A stretch of DNA of 30,201 nt, taken from assembly GCA_038253885.1 (NCBI GenBank), contig JBBSGP010000037.1, forward strand, positions 1-30,201, in the 5' to 3' direction. The notes beneath the pieces are model-generated. The model was not told the DNA's origin. It did not search any database and worked only from the letters and a program-made list of their open reading frames with translations. This stretch comes from JALZAQ01 sp038253885 (GTDB lineage: Bacteria > Gemmatimonadota > Gemmatimonadetes > Gemmatimonadales > Gemmatimonadaceae). The position numbers and the translations under genes are program-made. Positions 1-8,355 of this stretch are shown piece by piece (within the stretch, counting starts at the first letter, position 1; each line of letters begins with the position of its first letter).

Positions 1-72
1 CAGATCGTGGACGAGCTCACGAGAAAGGAGCCCGGCACCCGAGGAGATGCGGGCGCTGGGGACGCCTGGTGA
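1..72 (+). CDS. murE: C-terminal tail of probable MurE (partial)
   Basis: The frame open from base 1 ends at a TGA (70-72) after 23 codons reading IVDELTR followed by a Gly/Ala-rich tail. Too little is present to show a domain. The identity rests on position: murE (UDP-MurNAc-tripeptide synthetase) normally precedes murF in dcw clusters, and MurE proteins commonly end in a helix of this kind. The stop overlaps the murF start by four bases (GTGA), so the two genes are very likely in one transcript with coupled translation. Confidence 0.55.
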   Translation, partial: QIVDELTRKEPGTRGDAGAGDAW

Positions 73-1448
73 CGCCACCCTTCTGGACACGGGATCGACT
101 GGCCGATGCGCTGGAGCCCGAGTCCGAGCGCGGCGGGCCAGCGGCTCGCGCCCCCCGTGGCCCGCTTCCGGTGCGCGGCATCTCCACCGACACCCGCACC
201 GTGCGCGACGGCGACTGCTTCGTCGCGCTCGTTGGCGAGCGCTTCGATGCCCACGATTTTCTCGCGGATGCTGTTCGCAAGGGCGCCAGAGCGCTCGTGG
301 TCTCGACCGTTCGCCCGGCTCGCTCCCTCGGGGTGCCGGTCTATGAAGTGCCCGACACGCTGGTGGCGCTGGGCGAGCTGGCACGGTATCGGCGGGCGGC
401 GTGGGGGAAGACGGTGGTGGCGGTGGCGGGCTCCAACGGCAAGACAACCACCAAGGAGCTCCTTCGCGCCGCGCTGACCTCTCGGCTGGAAGTGCACGCG
501 TCATCCGGGAATTTCAACAATCGGATCGGTGTCCCGCTCACCCTTCTCGCCCTGGCCGACTCCGCCGACATCGCCGTTGTGGAGCTCGGCACGAACCTTC
601 CCGGTGAAGTGGCGCTGCTGCGTGACATCGCCCGCCCGGACGTGAGCGTTGTCACGTCCATTGGCGAGGAGCACTTGGAGGGACTTCAGAGTCTCGAGGG
701 AGTGCTGCGCGAAGAGAGCTCGGCGTGCGACGGGGTGAGCGTGGCCGTGGTGCCCGCCGCCCAGCCCGAGATCGCGGTCGCCGCGCGGCGACTCGCTAAG
801 CGGGTTGTCACGGCGGGCCTCGATGCCGGCGACGTTCGGGCGGCCGGCTGGGCTCTCGACAGTGATGGACGCGGCTGGATCGAGCTCGACGGCACGGTGG
901 TTCGCCCGCCGCTCCGGGGGGCGCACAATCTCGCGAACACAATGCTCGCCCTCGCCGTGGCGGTGGAATGCGGCATCACCATCGACGATGCGGCGATGGG
1001 CATTGCCCGCATGCCCGCGCCCCCGATGCGAAGCGCCGTGGAGTCGCTCGGCTCGGCGACCCTCATCAACGACGCGTACAACGCCAACCCGCCCTCGATG
1101 CGCGCCGCCCTCGATCTGCTGGCGGCCATGGGGCAGGGACGGCAACGGGTGGCCATCCTCGGAAGCATGCGCGAGCTCGGGACGCAAGCCGAGCGACTCC
1201 ACGACGACGTCGCGCGGCACGCGATGGCGTCGGCGGTCGAGATCGTGGCCGGCGCCGGCGACATGGCCGATGCGCTGCGGCGAACCGGCGGCCGAGACGC
1301 GCGCATCGTGACCGCGCCCGACATCACCGAGCTCTGGGAGCAGCTGCGTCCCCGGCTCGAGCAAGATGCCGTCATCCTTCTCAAGGCGTCACGGGGATTC
1401 CGGCTGGAGCGTCTCGTCCCCCTCCTCACAGCCTGGGCCACTCGCTAG
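69..1448 (+). CDS. murF: UDP-MurNAc-tripeptide:D-Ala-D-Ala ligase MurF
   Basis: MurF adds D-Ala-D-Ala to UDP-MurNAc-tripeptide using ATP, the last cytoplasmic step before the lipid stage of peptidoglycan synthesis. The 459-residue product has the Mur ligase layout: an N-terminal UDP-binding domain with the STDTR motif, a central ATPase domain with P-loop GSNGKTTTKE (Lys about 125), and a C-terminal domain containing NDAYNANPPSM (about 334-344), which is typical of MurF. Length is normal for the family (about 450). The start is a GTG whose bases overlap the preceding stop, and the stop TAG shares one base with the GTG of mraY. No ATG lies near the correct N-terminus, so GTG is the sensible start. 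Confidence 0.95.
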   Translation: MTPPFWTRDRLADALEPESERGGPAARAPRGPLPVRGISTDTRTVRDGDCFVALVGERFDAHDFLADAVRKGARALVVSTVRPARSLGVPVYEVPDTLVALGELARYRRAAWGKTVVAVAGSNGKTTTKELLRAALTSRLEVHASSGNFNNRIGVPLTLLALADSADIAVVELGTNLPGEVALLRDIARPDVSVVTSIGEEHLEGLQSLEGVLREESSACDGVSVAVVPAAQPEIAVAARRLAKRVVTAGLDAGDVRAAGWALDSDGRGWIELDGTVVRPPLRGAHNLANTMLALAVAVECGITIDDAAMGIARMPAPPMRSAVESLGSATLINDAYNANPPSMRAALDLLAAMGQGRQRVAILGSMRELGTQAERLHDDVARHAMASAVEIVAGAGDMADALRRTGGRDARIVTAPDITELWEQLRPRLEQDAVILLKASRGFRLERLVPLLTAWATR

Positions 1449-2581
1449 TGCTCTACTACCTGCTCTTTCCGCTCAACGGGCGCATCGGCGCCTTTCGTCT
1501 CTTCAGCTACATCTCCTTTCGGAGCGCCGGCGCCGCAGTCACGGCCATTCTGATCGCGTTCGTCGTGGGACCGGGGATCGTGAAACGGCTCCGCGCTCTT
1601 CGCGTGCGCCAGGTGGTGCGCGCCGGAACACCCGACTCGCACCAGGAAAAGAAGTACACGCCGACGATGGGCGGGATCATCATCCTCGTCTCCTCCATCG
1701 TGCCTACCCTGCTCTGGGCGCGGCTCAGCAGCCGGTACATCTGGATCGCCCTCTTCGTGACAGCGTGGATGGGAATGATCGGCTTCCTCGACGACTACCT
1801 CAAGCTCAAGCAGAAGAGGGAAGGGAAGAAGAACGAGGGTCTGGTCGAGAACTACAAGCTCGCGGGCCAACTCACCCTCGGTGTTCTGCTCGGGCTCTAC
1901 CTCTGGCGCTTTCCGATCAACACGCTGCCCGGTGCATCGACAACGCTGCCGTTCTACAAGTATGTGCTGGTCATACCGGTATTCGCGTGGCTGTACGTCC
2001 CGTGGACGTCTTTCATCCTCACCGGCGTGAGCAACGCCGTGAATCTCACCGATGGACTGGACGGACTGGCCACCGGCCTGAGCGCGATCGCGATCGCGAC
2101 CTTCGGCCTTTTCGCCTACGTCATGGGTCGCGTGGACACGAGCCAGTACCTCCAGATCTATTACCTGCGCGGAGCCGGAGAGCTGACGGTCTACTGCATG
2201 GCGCTCTTCGGCGCCCTGATCGGCTTTCTCTGGTACAACGCGCACCCGGCGCAGGTGATCATGGGCGACACCGGCTCGCTCTCGCTCGGCGGCGCGCTCG
2301 GGGCGATCGCGATCCTTCTCAAGTCGGAATTCCTCCTTCTGCTGATCGGGGGCGTCTTCGTGGCCGAGACGATGTCGGTGATCGTGCAGCGCAGCGTGTT
2401 CAAGTACCGGAAGAAGCGCTTCGGTCTGGAGTATGCGCAGACGCACCGTGTCTTCAGGCGAGCGCCGGTGCACCACCACTTCGAGCTCACTGGCTGGACC
2501 GAGACCCAGGTGGTGGTGCGGTTCTGGATTCTGGGCATCTTCTGCGCGTTCCTCGCTCTCAGCACTCTCAAGCTGCGATGA
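1448..2581 (+). CDS. mraY: Phospho-MurNAc-pentapeptide transferase MraY
   Basis: MraY is the integral membrane enzyme that transfers phospho-MurNAc-pentapeptide to undecaprenyl phosphate, making lipid I. The 377-residue product starts with MLYYLLFPL, typical of the family, and has about ten hydrophobic segments. Seen motifs are YTPTMGG near residue 75, FLDDYLK with Asp115-Asp116, NLTDGLDGL from Asn199, MGDTGSL with Asp274 (equivalent to the third catalytic Asp of E. coli MraY), and APVHHHFE near the C-terminus. The GTG start at 1448 shares its first base with the murF stop (TAGTG). The frame stays open far upstream, but that part lies inside murF and does not resemble MraY. The stop overlaps the ATG of murD. 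Confidence 0.97.
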   Translation: MLYYLLFPLNGRIGAFRLFSYISFRSAGAAVTAILIAFVVGPGIVKRLRALRVRQVVRAGTPDSHQEKKYTPTMGGIIILVSSIVPTLLWARLSSRYIWIALFVTAWMGMIGFLDDYLKLKQKREGKKNEGLVENYKLAGQLTLGVLLGLYLWRFPINTLPGASTTLPFYKYVLVIPVFAWLYVPWTSFILTGVSNAVNLTDGLDGLATGLSAIAIATFGLFAYVMGRVDTSQYLQIYYLRGAGELTVYCMALFGALIGFLWYNAHPAQVIMGDTGSLSLGGALGAIAILLKSEFLLLLIGGVFVAETMSVIVQRSVFKYRKKRFGLEYAQTHRVFRRAPVHHHFELTGWTETQVVVRFWILGIFCAFLALSTLKLR

Positions 2582-3924
2582 TCCCAGAGAGGTACAGGCA
2601 GGGCGAGATCGCGGTCGTGGGGCTTGGCAAGAGCGGCATGGCGGTGACGAAGCTGCTGGCCAGCGCCGGGGCATCGGTGTACGGCTCCGACAACGCCAAG
2701 GGCCCGACTCACGACCTCGATCGGATCGCGCGGGCGTCGCTCGTCGTCGCGAGTCCGGGAGTGCCTCCCGATGCGCCTCCCCTCGAGCGCGCCCGCGACG
2801 CCGGAATCTCGATCGTGAGCGAGATCGAGGTGGCTCTGTGGTTCCTGCCAGCGACGACGCGCTACATCGCCATCACCGGTACCAACGGCAAGACAACGAC
2901 GACGGCGCTCGTCGGCCATCTGTTGCGGGGGCTGGGGCACGATGCCCCCGACGCGGGCAACATCGGTACGCCTCTCGCCGAGGTGGCGCTCACCTCTCCT
3001 CCTCCCGCGTGGCTCTCGCTGGAGCTGTCCTCCTTTCAGCTTCACGATACTCCGAGCATCGACCCCGCGGTCGGCGTGCTGACCAACCTGTCGCCCGATC
3101 ATCTCGACCGCTACAGCAGCGTGAAAGAGTACTACGACGACAAAGCGCTGCTCTTCGCCAATGCTTCCGTGACATCGCGATGGGTTCTCAACGCCGATGA
3201 CCCCGAGGTCCGCGTGCTCGAGCTCCCCGAGCGGGATGGGGAGCGCCCGGCGCTGCTGGCGGGGCGGCGGTGGCAGTTCAGCCTGCGGTCAGCCCACGCC
3301 GAGGCGACCTACGACCGCGATACGCAGATGCTGGTGGTCCTCGGCCAGCCGCTGCTCGCGCGACGGGAGCTTCAGCTCCTCGGCGACCACAACGTCGCCA
3401 ACGCCCTGGCGGCGTCCTTGGCCGTGATGGTGGCGGACGAGGATCACGCGACGCCCCGCTCCCGCCAGCGCATCGGCGAAGCGCTTCGGTCTTTTCGCGC
3501 GCTCGAGCACCGGCTCGAGCTGGTGGGGGAGTACGCCAGTGTTCAATGGATCAACGACTCCAAGGCCACCAACGTCAGCTCCACTCTGGTCGCGGTGCAG
3601 GGGATGACACGGCCCGCCATCGTCCTCCTCGGCGGTCGCCACAAGGGGGAGCCGTACACGTCGCTCGCGCCGGCACTCCAGAAGGTGGCGCGCATGGTGA
3701 TCGCCTATGGCGAGTCCGCACCTGTCATCGAGCAGGACCTGGGCGCGCTCGTGCCCCTGGAGCGACTGGGCTCGTCCTTCGAACAGGTGATCGCGCGGGC
3801 GCGCGCGCTGGCGCGGCCAGGCGACGCCGTTCTGCTCTCTCCAGCCTGCTCCAGCTACGACATGTTCGCCAACTACGTGGAACGGGGCGCCACCTTCAGG
3901 CGTCTCGCGAAGGGTGAAGCATGA
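2578..3924 (+). CDS. murD: UDP-MurNAc-L-alanine:D-glutamate ligase MurD
   Basis: MurD adds D-glutamate to UDP-MurNAc-L-Ala in the cytoplasm. The 448-residue product opens with a Rossmann-like segment IAVVGLGKSGMAVTKLL, then the ATP-binding P-loop GTNGKTTTT (Lys about 105), the middle-domain segment LTNLSPDHLDRY, NDSKATNVSST (family signature), LLGGRHKGEPY, and the C-terminal LSPACSSYDMF. Length matches the family (about 440-450). The ATG at 2578 overlaps the mraY stop (ATGA); the frame extends upstream but only inside mraY. The stop overlaps the ftsW ATG in the same way, so mraY-murD-ftsW are tightly coupled. Confidence 0.96.
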   Translation: MIPERYRQGEIAVVGLGKSGMAVTKLLASAGASVYGSDNAKGPTHDLDRIARASLVVASPGVPPDAPPLERARDAGISIVSEIEVALWFLPATTRYIAITGTNGKTTTTALVGHLLRGLGHDAPDAGNIGTPLAEVALTSPPPAWLSLELSSFQLHDTPSIDPAVGVLTNLSPDHLDRYSSVKEYYDDKALLFANASVTSRWVLNADDPEVRVLELPERDGERPALLAGRRWQFSLRSAHAEATYDRDTQMLVVLGQPLLARRELQLLGDHNVANALAASLAVMVADEDHATPRSRQRIGEALRSFRALEHRLELVGEYASVQWINDSKATNVSSTLVAVQGMTRPAIVLLGGRHKGEPYTSLAPALQKVARMVIAYGESAPVIEQDLGALVPLERLGSSFEQVIARARALARPGDAVLLSPACSSYDMFANYVERGATFRRLAKGEA

Positions 3925-5099
3925 CCGCATCGGTGATGGACATCCGCGAGCGCTGGCGCATGGGGCTCGAGTCGCGCGCGATCATCATCCTCAACGCCGC
4001 CATGCTCGCCGTCGGGCTCGCAGTGCTCTACAGCGCCAGCGCGATCGAGGCGATGCGCGATGGGCACGGCAGCATGTACTACCTGCTCAAGCAGCTCGGG
4101 GGTATCGGGATCGGGATCGTCTTCTTCGCTTTCGCGGCGAAGGTCGACGCCGAGAAATGGCGGGACTGGGCCTGGCCCATCATGATCGCCACGATCGCCC
4201 TCCTCCTCTTCGTGGTGCTCCCGGGCACCCAGCACTTCGCTCCGCGGATCAACGGCTCGCGCCGGTGGATCAACGTCGGAACGACTCTCCAACCCTCCGA
4301 GTTCGCGAAGCTCTCGCTGGTCATCTGGTGCGCCATGCTGCTGGTCAAGAAGGGCGATGCCATGCGCCGTCTCACCAAAGGGCTTCCCCCGTTTCTTCTC
4401 GTCATCGGGCTTCTCGATCTGCTCGTGATCCTCGAGCCAGACCTGTCGCAGGCGATGATGTTCACCCTCATGCTGGGGATCATTCTGTTCGCCGGGGGCG
4501 TACGCATCGGCCACTTCGTCGTGCTCGGTGCCCTGTCCATCCCGATCCTCTGGCACGAGATCGAGAGAGTGCAGTACGCATTGCTGCGGATGGTGAGCTT
4601 CTTCGATCCCGGTGGCGCGCCGGCCGAGGCAAGCTATCAGCTCAAGCAATCGCTCGTGGCGGTTGGCTCCGGTGGCTGGTTCGGCGTCGGCTTTGGACAG
4701 GGGCGACAGCAGACGGGATTTCTGCCTTTTCCCTACAGCGACTTCATCGGCGGGAACATCGGCGAGGAATGGGGATTCGTCGGGCTCCTGGTAGTTGTGC
4801 TCGGCTTCGCGCTTTACGGGTGGCTCGGTTTCCGGATCGCCCGGCAGGCCCGAACACCGTTTCAGCAGCTGGTGGCAGTGGGGATCACAGTCACGACGGT
4901 GCTCACGGCGTACCTGCACATCGGCGTCGTGATCGGATTGCTGCCCACCACCGGCTTGACCCTCCCGTTCTTCTCGTTTGGTCGCTCGAACCTCGTATTG
5001 TCCCTCCTCATGACGGGGATCCTGGTGAACATCGGAAGCACGCGCGAGCGCGTGGTCGGTGCGCGGGCCACGGATCCTCTCTCGGTGGTCCCGGCGTGA
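3921..5099 (+). CDS. ftsW: Septal peptidoglycan glycosyltransferase FtsW (SEDS family)
   Basis: SEDS proteins polymerise lipid II; FtsW does so at the division septum together with a class B PBP. The 392-residue product has about ten transmembrane segments. Conserved pieces are INGSRRWI, LQPSEFAKL, LEPDLSQAM, and SLVAVGSGGWFGVGFGQG followed by a loop reading PFPYSDFIGGNIGEEWGF. The Asp in SDFI sits where SEDS enzymes have their essential Asp, but the usual His-Thr before it is Tyr-Ser and the family's QPDLG is EPDLS. FtsW and RodA are homologous; position between murD and murG favours FtsW. The ATG overlaps the murD stop. A second in-frame ATG lies five codons downstream. Confidence 0.92.
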   Translation: MTASVMDIRERWRMGLESRAIIILNAAMLAVGLAVLYSASAIEAMRDGHGSMYYLLKQLGGIGIGIVFFAFAAKVDAEKWRDWAWPIMIATIALLLFVVLPGTQHFAPRINGSRRWINVGTTLQPSEFAKLSLVIWCAMLLVKKGDAMRRLTKGLPPFLLVIGLLDLLVILEPDLSQAMMFTLMLGIILFAGGVRIGHFVVLGALSIPILWHEIERVQYALLRMVSFFDPGGAPAEASYQLKQSLVAVGSGGWFGVGFGQGRQQTGFLPFPYSDFIGGNIGEEWGFVGLLVVVLGFALYGWLGFRIARQARTPFQQLVAVGITVTTVLTAYLHIGVVIGLLPTTGLTLPFFSFGRSNLVLSLLMTGILVNIGSTRERVVGARATDPLSVVPA

Positions 5100-5106
5100 T
5101 GCGGCG

Positions 5107-6222
5107 GTGAGGATTCTCTTCGCGGGCGGCGGCACGGGCGGTCATCTCTATCCCGGCCTGGCGATCGCGCGCGCGCTGGTGCAGCTCGACCCGGCAGTGC
5201 ATCCGTTCTTCGTAGGGGCGCGACGCGGCATCGAGAGGGAAGTCTTGCCGCACAGCGGCTTCGAGCATGTCCTGCTGGATCTTCACCCATTCTACCGCGC
5301 GTCTCCCTGGCAGAACTGGACCACTCTCGCCGGCCTCGCCCGCTCGTGGAGCACGATCGGTCGCGCGGTGCAGAGTGAGCGCCCGGCTGTCGCCGTCGGC
5401 ACTGGCGGGTATGCGTCAGGACCGCCGCTCGCATACGCGCTCGCCCATCGCATTCCGTTCGTTCTGCAGGAGCAGAACAGCTATCCCGGCCTCACCACGC
5501 GCGCGCTCGCCCGCTTCGCCCGCGAGATCTATCTCGGCTACGCGGAAGCGGCAGGCCATCTGCGCTCACGCGCCGCCACCTGGATGGAGGAGACCGGCAA
5601 CCCGATCGAGCCGCCTCCCGACGTGCGGCCCGATGTCGCCCAGACCCGTATCCGGTGGGGCTTTCCGCCGAGCCCGGAGGAGGGACGCGTTGTCCTGATA
5701 TTCGGCGGAAGCCAGGGTGCGCGCTCGCTCAACGATGCCGTGTCGCGCTGGCTGATGAGCGCCTTCCCGGAGCGGCTCTTCGTGATCTGGGGGACGGGGC
5801 GCAGCGAGTACGAGCGACTCCGGCACCATGAGACGGATCGCGTCCGGGTATTGCCCTATCTCTCCCCGATCGCCGATGCGTACGCGATCGCCGACCTCGC
5901 TCTGACCCGCGCCGGCGCCCTCACGCTCGCCGAGCTCTGTGCCTGGGGAATCCCCGCTGTCCTGGTGCCGCTGCCGACAGCCGCCGCCGATCATCAGACC
6001 GCGAACGCGCGAGCGCTGGCTGCCTCTGGAGGCGCCGTCATGTTGTCCCAGGCCGATCTCACCGTCGAGCATCTGGACCGGACGCTGGGCAGCCTGCTGG
6101 GAAACACCGGCCGTCTCACCGAGTTGTCGCGAGCGGCGTCTGCCCGGGCGCGTCCTCGGGCAGCGGAGACCATTGCCAGACGCATACTTACCCTCGCCCA
6201 ATTCAAGCAAGTTGGCACTTGA
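5107..6222 (+). CDS. murG: UDP-GlcNAc:lipid I N-acetylglucosamine transferase MurG
   Basis: MurG is the peripheral membrane GT-B glycosyltransferase that converts lipid I to lipid II. With a GTG start at 5107 the 371-residue product begins MRILFAGGGTGGHLYPG, placing the glycine-rich acceptor loop at the N-terminus as in known MurG. Further motifs are GTGGYASGPPLAYA, QEQNSYPGLTTRAL, FGGSQGARSLNDAV (second glycine-rich loop) and LTRAGALTLAEL, where the donor UDP-GlcNAc binds. An in-frame start at 5059 exists but would add 16 residues of unrelated sequence inside ftsW. The gene follows ftsW after 7 bp. Murein genes on both sides support the call. Confidence 0.95.
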   Translation: MRILFAGGGTGGHLYPGLAIARALVQLDPAVHPFFVGARRGIEREVLPHSGFEHVLLDLHPFYRASPWQNWTTLAGLARSWSTIGRAVQSERPAVAVGTGGYASGPPLAYALAHRIPFVLQEQNSYPGLTTRALARFAREIYLGYAEAAGHLRSRAATWMEETGNPIEPPPDVRPDVAQTRIRWGFPPSPEEGRVVLIFGGSQGARSLNDAVSRWLMSAFPERLFVIWGTGRSEYERLRHHETDRVRVLPYLSPIADAYAIADLALTRAGALTLAELCAWGIPAVLVPLPTAAADHQTANARALAASGGAVMLSQADLTVEHLDRTLGSLLGNTGRLTELSRAASARARPRAAETIARRILTLAQFKQVGT

Positions 6223-6248
6223 GCGGCCGCCCGGGCGTCGGCTATATT
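6219..6248 (+). promoter_or_regulatory. Candidate promoter for murC
   Basis: A TATATT box lies at 6243-6248, with TTGAGC at 6219-6224 as a possible -35 separated by 18 bp. The box ends 11 bases before the murC ATG, so a transcript from it would have a leader of only a few bases. It sits in the 37-bp murG-murC gap, the first non-overlapping junction of the upstream cluster. This is prediction from sequence only. Confidence 0.45.
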
Positions 6249-6259
6249 CCGCCGTCGTC

Positions 6260-7654
6260 ATGCCCTCCTTTCGCGCTGCTGCTCCCGCGGTCTCCGACAC
6301 CCGTCCGATCCATCTTGTCGGGATCGCCGGTGCGGGGATGAGCGCCCTGGCCGAGCTTCTCGCTCGCCGCGGAACGCCGCTCACCGGCTGCGACATGAAT
6401 CCGTCAGCCGCGCACGATCTGGAGCGTCTCGGGGTGGCCATCGCGTCCGGCCACGATCCGTCGCACGTCGATGCGGCGAGCTCGCTGGTTGTCACGTCGG
6501 CAATACCCAAGGATCATCCCGAGCTGGCGCGTGCTCGCTCGCTCGGCATCCCCGTGGTGCGGCGCGCCGAGGCGCTCGCTCAAGCAGTGTCGATGGGGAA
6601 TGTGATCGGGGTCGCCGGCACGCACGGCAAGACAACCACGACCGTGATGACGACCGAGGCGCTGGCGGCGGCCGGGTTGGCCCCGACGGGAATCGCCGGG
6701 GGACGGGTTGGCAGCTGGGCAGGAAACCTGAGCGCCGGCGGCGACGGGCTGTTCGTCGTCGAGGCCGATGAATATGATCGATCCTTTCTCGCCCTCACCC
6801 CCGCGGTCGCGGTGGTCACCAACGTCGAGGCGGACCACCTCGACATCTACGCCGATCTCGCCGACATCCGTGCCGCCTTCGCCCAGTTCGTGTGCGGTGC
6901 ACGCGCCATCGTGCTCTGCGGCGACGATCCGGGCGCGACGTCGCTCCCGACACCGGCCACCGCCGAGGTGATCCGCTATGGCCTCGTCTCGCGCGACGCC
7001 AGACTCGTGGCATCGGATCTGCGCGCCGAGCAGGGGGGATCGCGCTTCACGGTGCGATACGATGGCAAGCCGCTGGGAGAAGCGGTCCTTCGCGTTCCCG
7101 GTCAACACAACGTGCTCAACGCCCTCGCCGCGCTGGCGAGTGGCCTGGCGTTGGGTGCCGATGCGCGAAAGATGCTCTCCGGTCTGGAGCGGTTCACCGG
7201 TGTGGAGCGGCGCTTCGAGAGGGTTGGCGATGCGCTCGGGGTGACGGTCATCGACGACTACGCGCACCACCCGACCGAGATTCGTGCGACACTCGCGGCG
7301 GCGCGCGCCGCCTTTCCCGGCCGCCGCATCGTCGCCGCTTTTCAACCGCACCTCTACACGCGCACCCGGGACTTCGCCGCCGACTTCGGCACGGCGCTCG
7401 CGGCCGCCGACGCCATCTACCTCACCGAGATCTATCCCGCGCGAGAGCAGCCCATCCCCGGCATCTCCGCATCTCTGATCGAGCGAGCCGCGCTCGACGC
7501 TGGGGCGACGATCAGCTGGCGCGGTGAGCGATCCGCGCTTGCCTCGGCGCTCGCGGCTGGTGTGAAGGCCGGGGACATCGTGCTCACGATCGGTGCCGGC
7601 GACATCACCGGAACGGGACGCGAGCTGCTCGCGCGTTTGACGGCGGCGGCATGA
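6260..7654 (+). CDS. murC: UDP-MurNAc:L-alanine ligase MurC
   Basis: MurC adds the first amino acid, L-Ala, to UDP-MurNAc. The 464-residue product shows HLVGIAGAGMSALAELL (UDP-binding Rossmann start), the P-loop AGTHGKTTTT, EADEYDRSFL, TNVEADHLD, and DDYAHHPTEI, all diagnostic of MurC rather than Mpl or other Mur ligases. Length fits a stand-alone MurC; it is not fused to MurB or Ddl. The ATG at 6260 was chosen because homology begins at once after about 17 residues; the frame continues upstream into murG without resemblance. The stop overlaps the ftsQ start (ATGA). Confidence 0.95.
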   Translation: MPSFRAAAPAVSDTRPIHLVGIAGAGMSALAELLARRGTPLTGCDMNPSAAHDLERLGVAIASGHDPSHVDAASSLVVTSAIPKDHPELARARSLGIPVVRRAEALAQAVSMGNVIGVAGTHGKTTTTVMTTEALAAAGLAPTGIAGGRVGSWAGNLSAGGDGLFVVEADEYDRSFLALTPAVAVVTNVEADHLDIYADLADIRAAFAQFVCGARAIVLCGDDPGATSLPTPATAEVIRYGLVSRDARLVASDLRAEQGGSRFTVRYDGKPLGEAVLRVPGQHNVLNALAALASGLALGADARKMLSGLERFTGVERRFERVGDALGVTVIDDYAHHPTEIRATLAAARAAFPGRRIVAAFQPHLYTRTRDFAADFGTALAAADAIYLTEIYPAREQPIPGISASLIERAALDAGATISWRGERSALASALAAGVKAGDIVLTIGAGDITGTGRELLARLTAAA

Positions 7655-8355
7655 CACGCGTCCTGGATGCGGCGCGCTCGATCGGACGGCGCGGGGCGAT
7701 GGTGGCCCTCGGCGCGATCGCTCTCGCTCTCGTTCCGCTCTGGGGGCCGCGCGTCCTGCGACATCTGGCTTTCTTCCGGATCCGGAGGGTGGAGGTGGAG
7801 GGATTGCACTTCCTGTCGCCAACCGATGTGCTCTCGAAGCTCGATGTGGACACGACGATGTCCGTCTGGACCGATCTCGCGCCCCTCGAGCAGCGCGTGG
7901 CGGGACATCCGCAGGTGAAGGAGGTGAGTATCGAGCGGAGACTCCCCGGCACCTTGCTGGTACGGGTGCAGGAGAACCTTCCGGTCGCGCTGATCCCCAC
8001 GCGGGAAGGGTATCGGCCGGTCGATGTCGGCGGACGACCGCTCCCGATCGACCCGAGCCGGGTGATGATCGATCTCCCGCTGCTGCTGCGCACCGACCGC
8101 GCGGCGCTGCAGCTGCTGTCCGATGTGCGCGGGGGTCATCCCGCCCTGTTCGGCCGCATCAGCGATGTGCGGCGCGTCGATCGCGATGAGCTGCTTCTTC
8201 AGATGGACTCATTCGTCGTGCGCGGCAGTCCGGACCTGTCCGCGGACCGCCTCGCGGACATCATTCCTGTCGAGGGCGATCTGGCGCGGCGGCATCGCCG
8301 TGCCGTCGAGCTCGACCTCCGTTTCCGAGATCAAGTGATCGCGAGGGTGCAATGA
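7651..8355 (+). CDS. ftsQ: Cell division protein FtsQ (POTRA domain)
   Basis: FtsQ is a bitopic membrane protein of the divisome that links cytoplasmic and periplasmic division proteins. The 234-residue product has a short basic cytoplasmic tail, one transmembrane segment (about residues 17-35), then a POTRA domain beginning FRIRRVEVEGLHFLSPTDV and continuing through VKEVSIERRLPGTLLVRV. A less conserved beta domain follows. Sequence conservation of FtsQ is low; the call relies on the POTRA pattern, topology, and location between murC and ftsA. Both ends overlap the neighbouring genes by four bases (ATGA). Confidence 0.87.
   Translation: MTRVLDAARSIGRRGAMVALGAIALALVPLWGPRVLRHLAFFRIRRVEVEGLHFLSPTDVLSKLDVDTTMSVWTDLAPLEQRVAGHPQVKEVSIERRLPGTLLVRVQENLPVALIPTREGYRPVDVGGRPLPIDPSRVMIDLPLLLRTDRAALQLLSDVRGGHPALFGRISDVRRVDRDELLLQMDSFVVRGSPDLSADRLADIIPVEGDLARRHRRAVELDLRFRDQVIARVQ

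Noticed and set aside
501..1364. 287-codon minus-strand frame opposite murF
   Set aside because: The plus-strand gene has full MurF motifs; the antisense product has none.
3921..5099. Reading the SEDS gene as rodA
   Set aside because: FtsW and RodA are close homologues, but placement between murD and murG is the normal ftsW position, and no mre genes are nearby.
3873..5135. 420-codon minus-strand frame opposite ftsW
   Set aside because: It lies antisense to a clear SEDS gene, has a low-complexity Glu/Asp/Arg composition, and no start signal.
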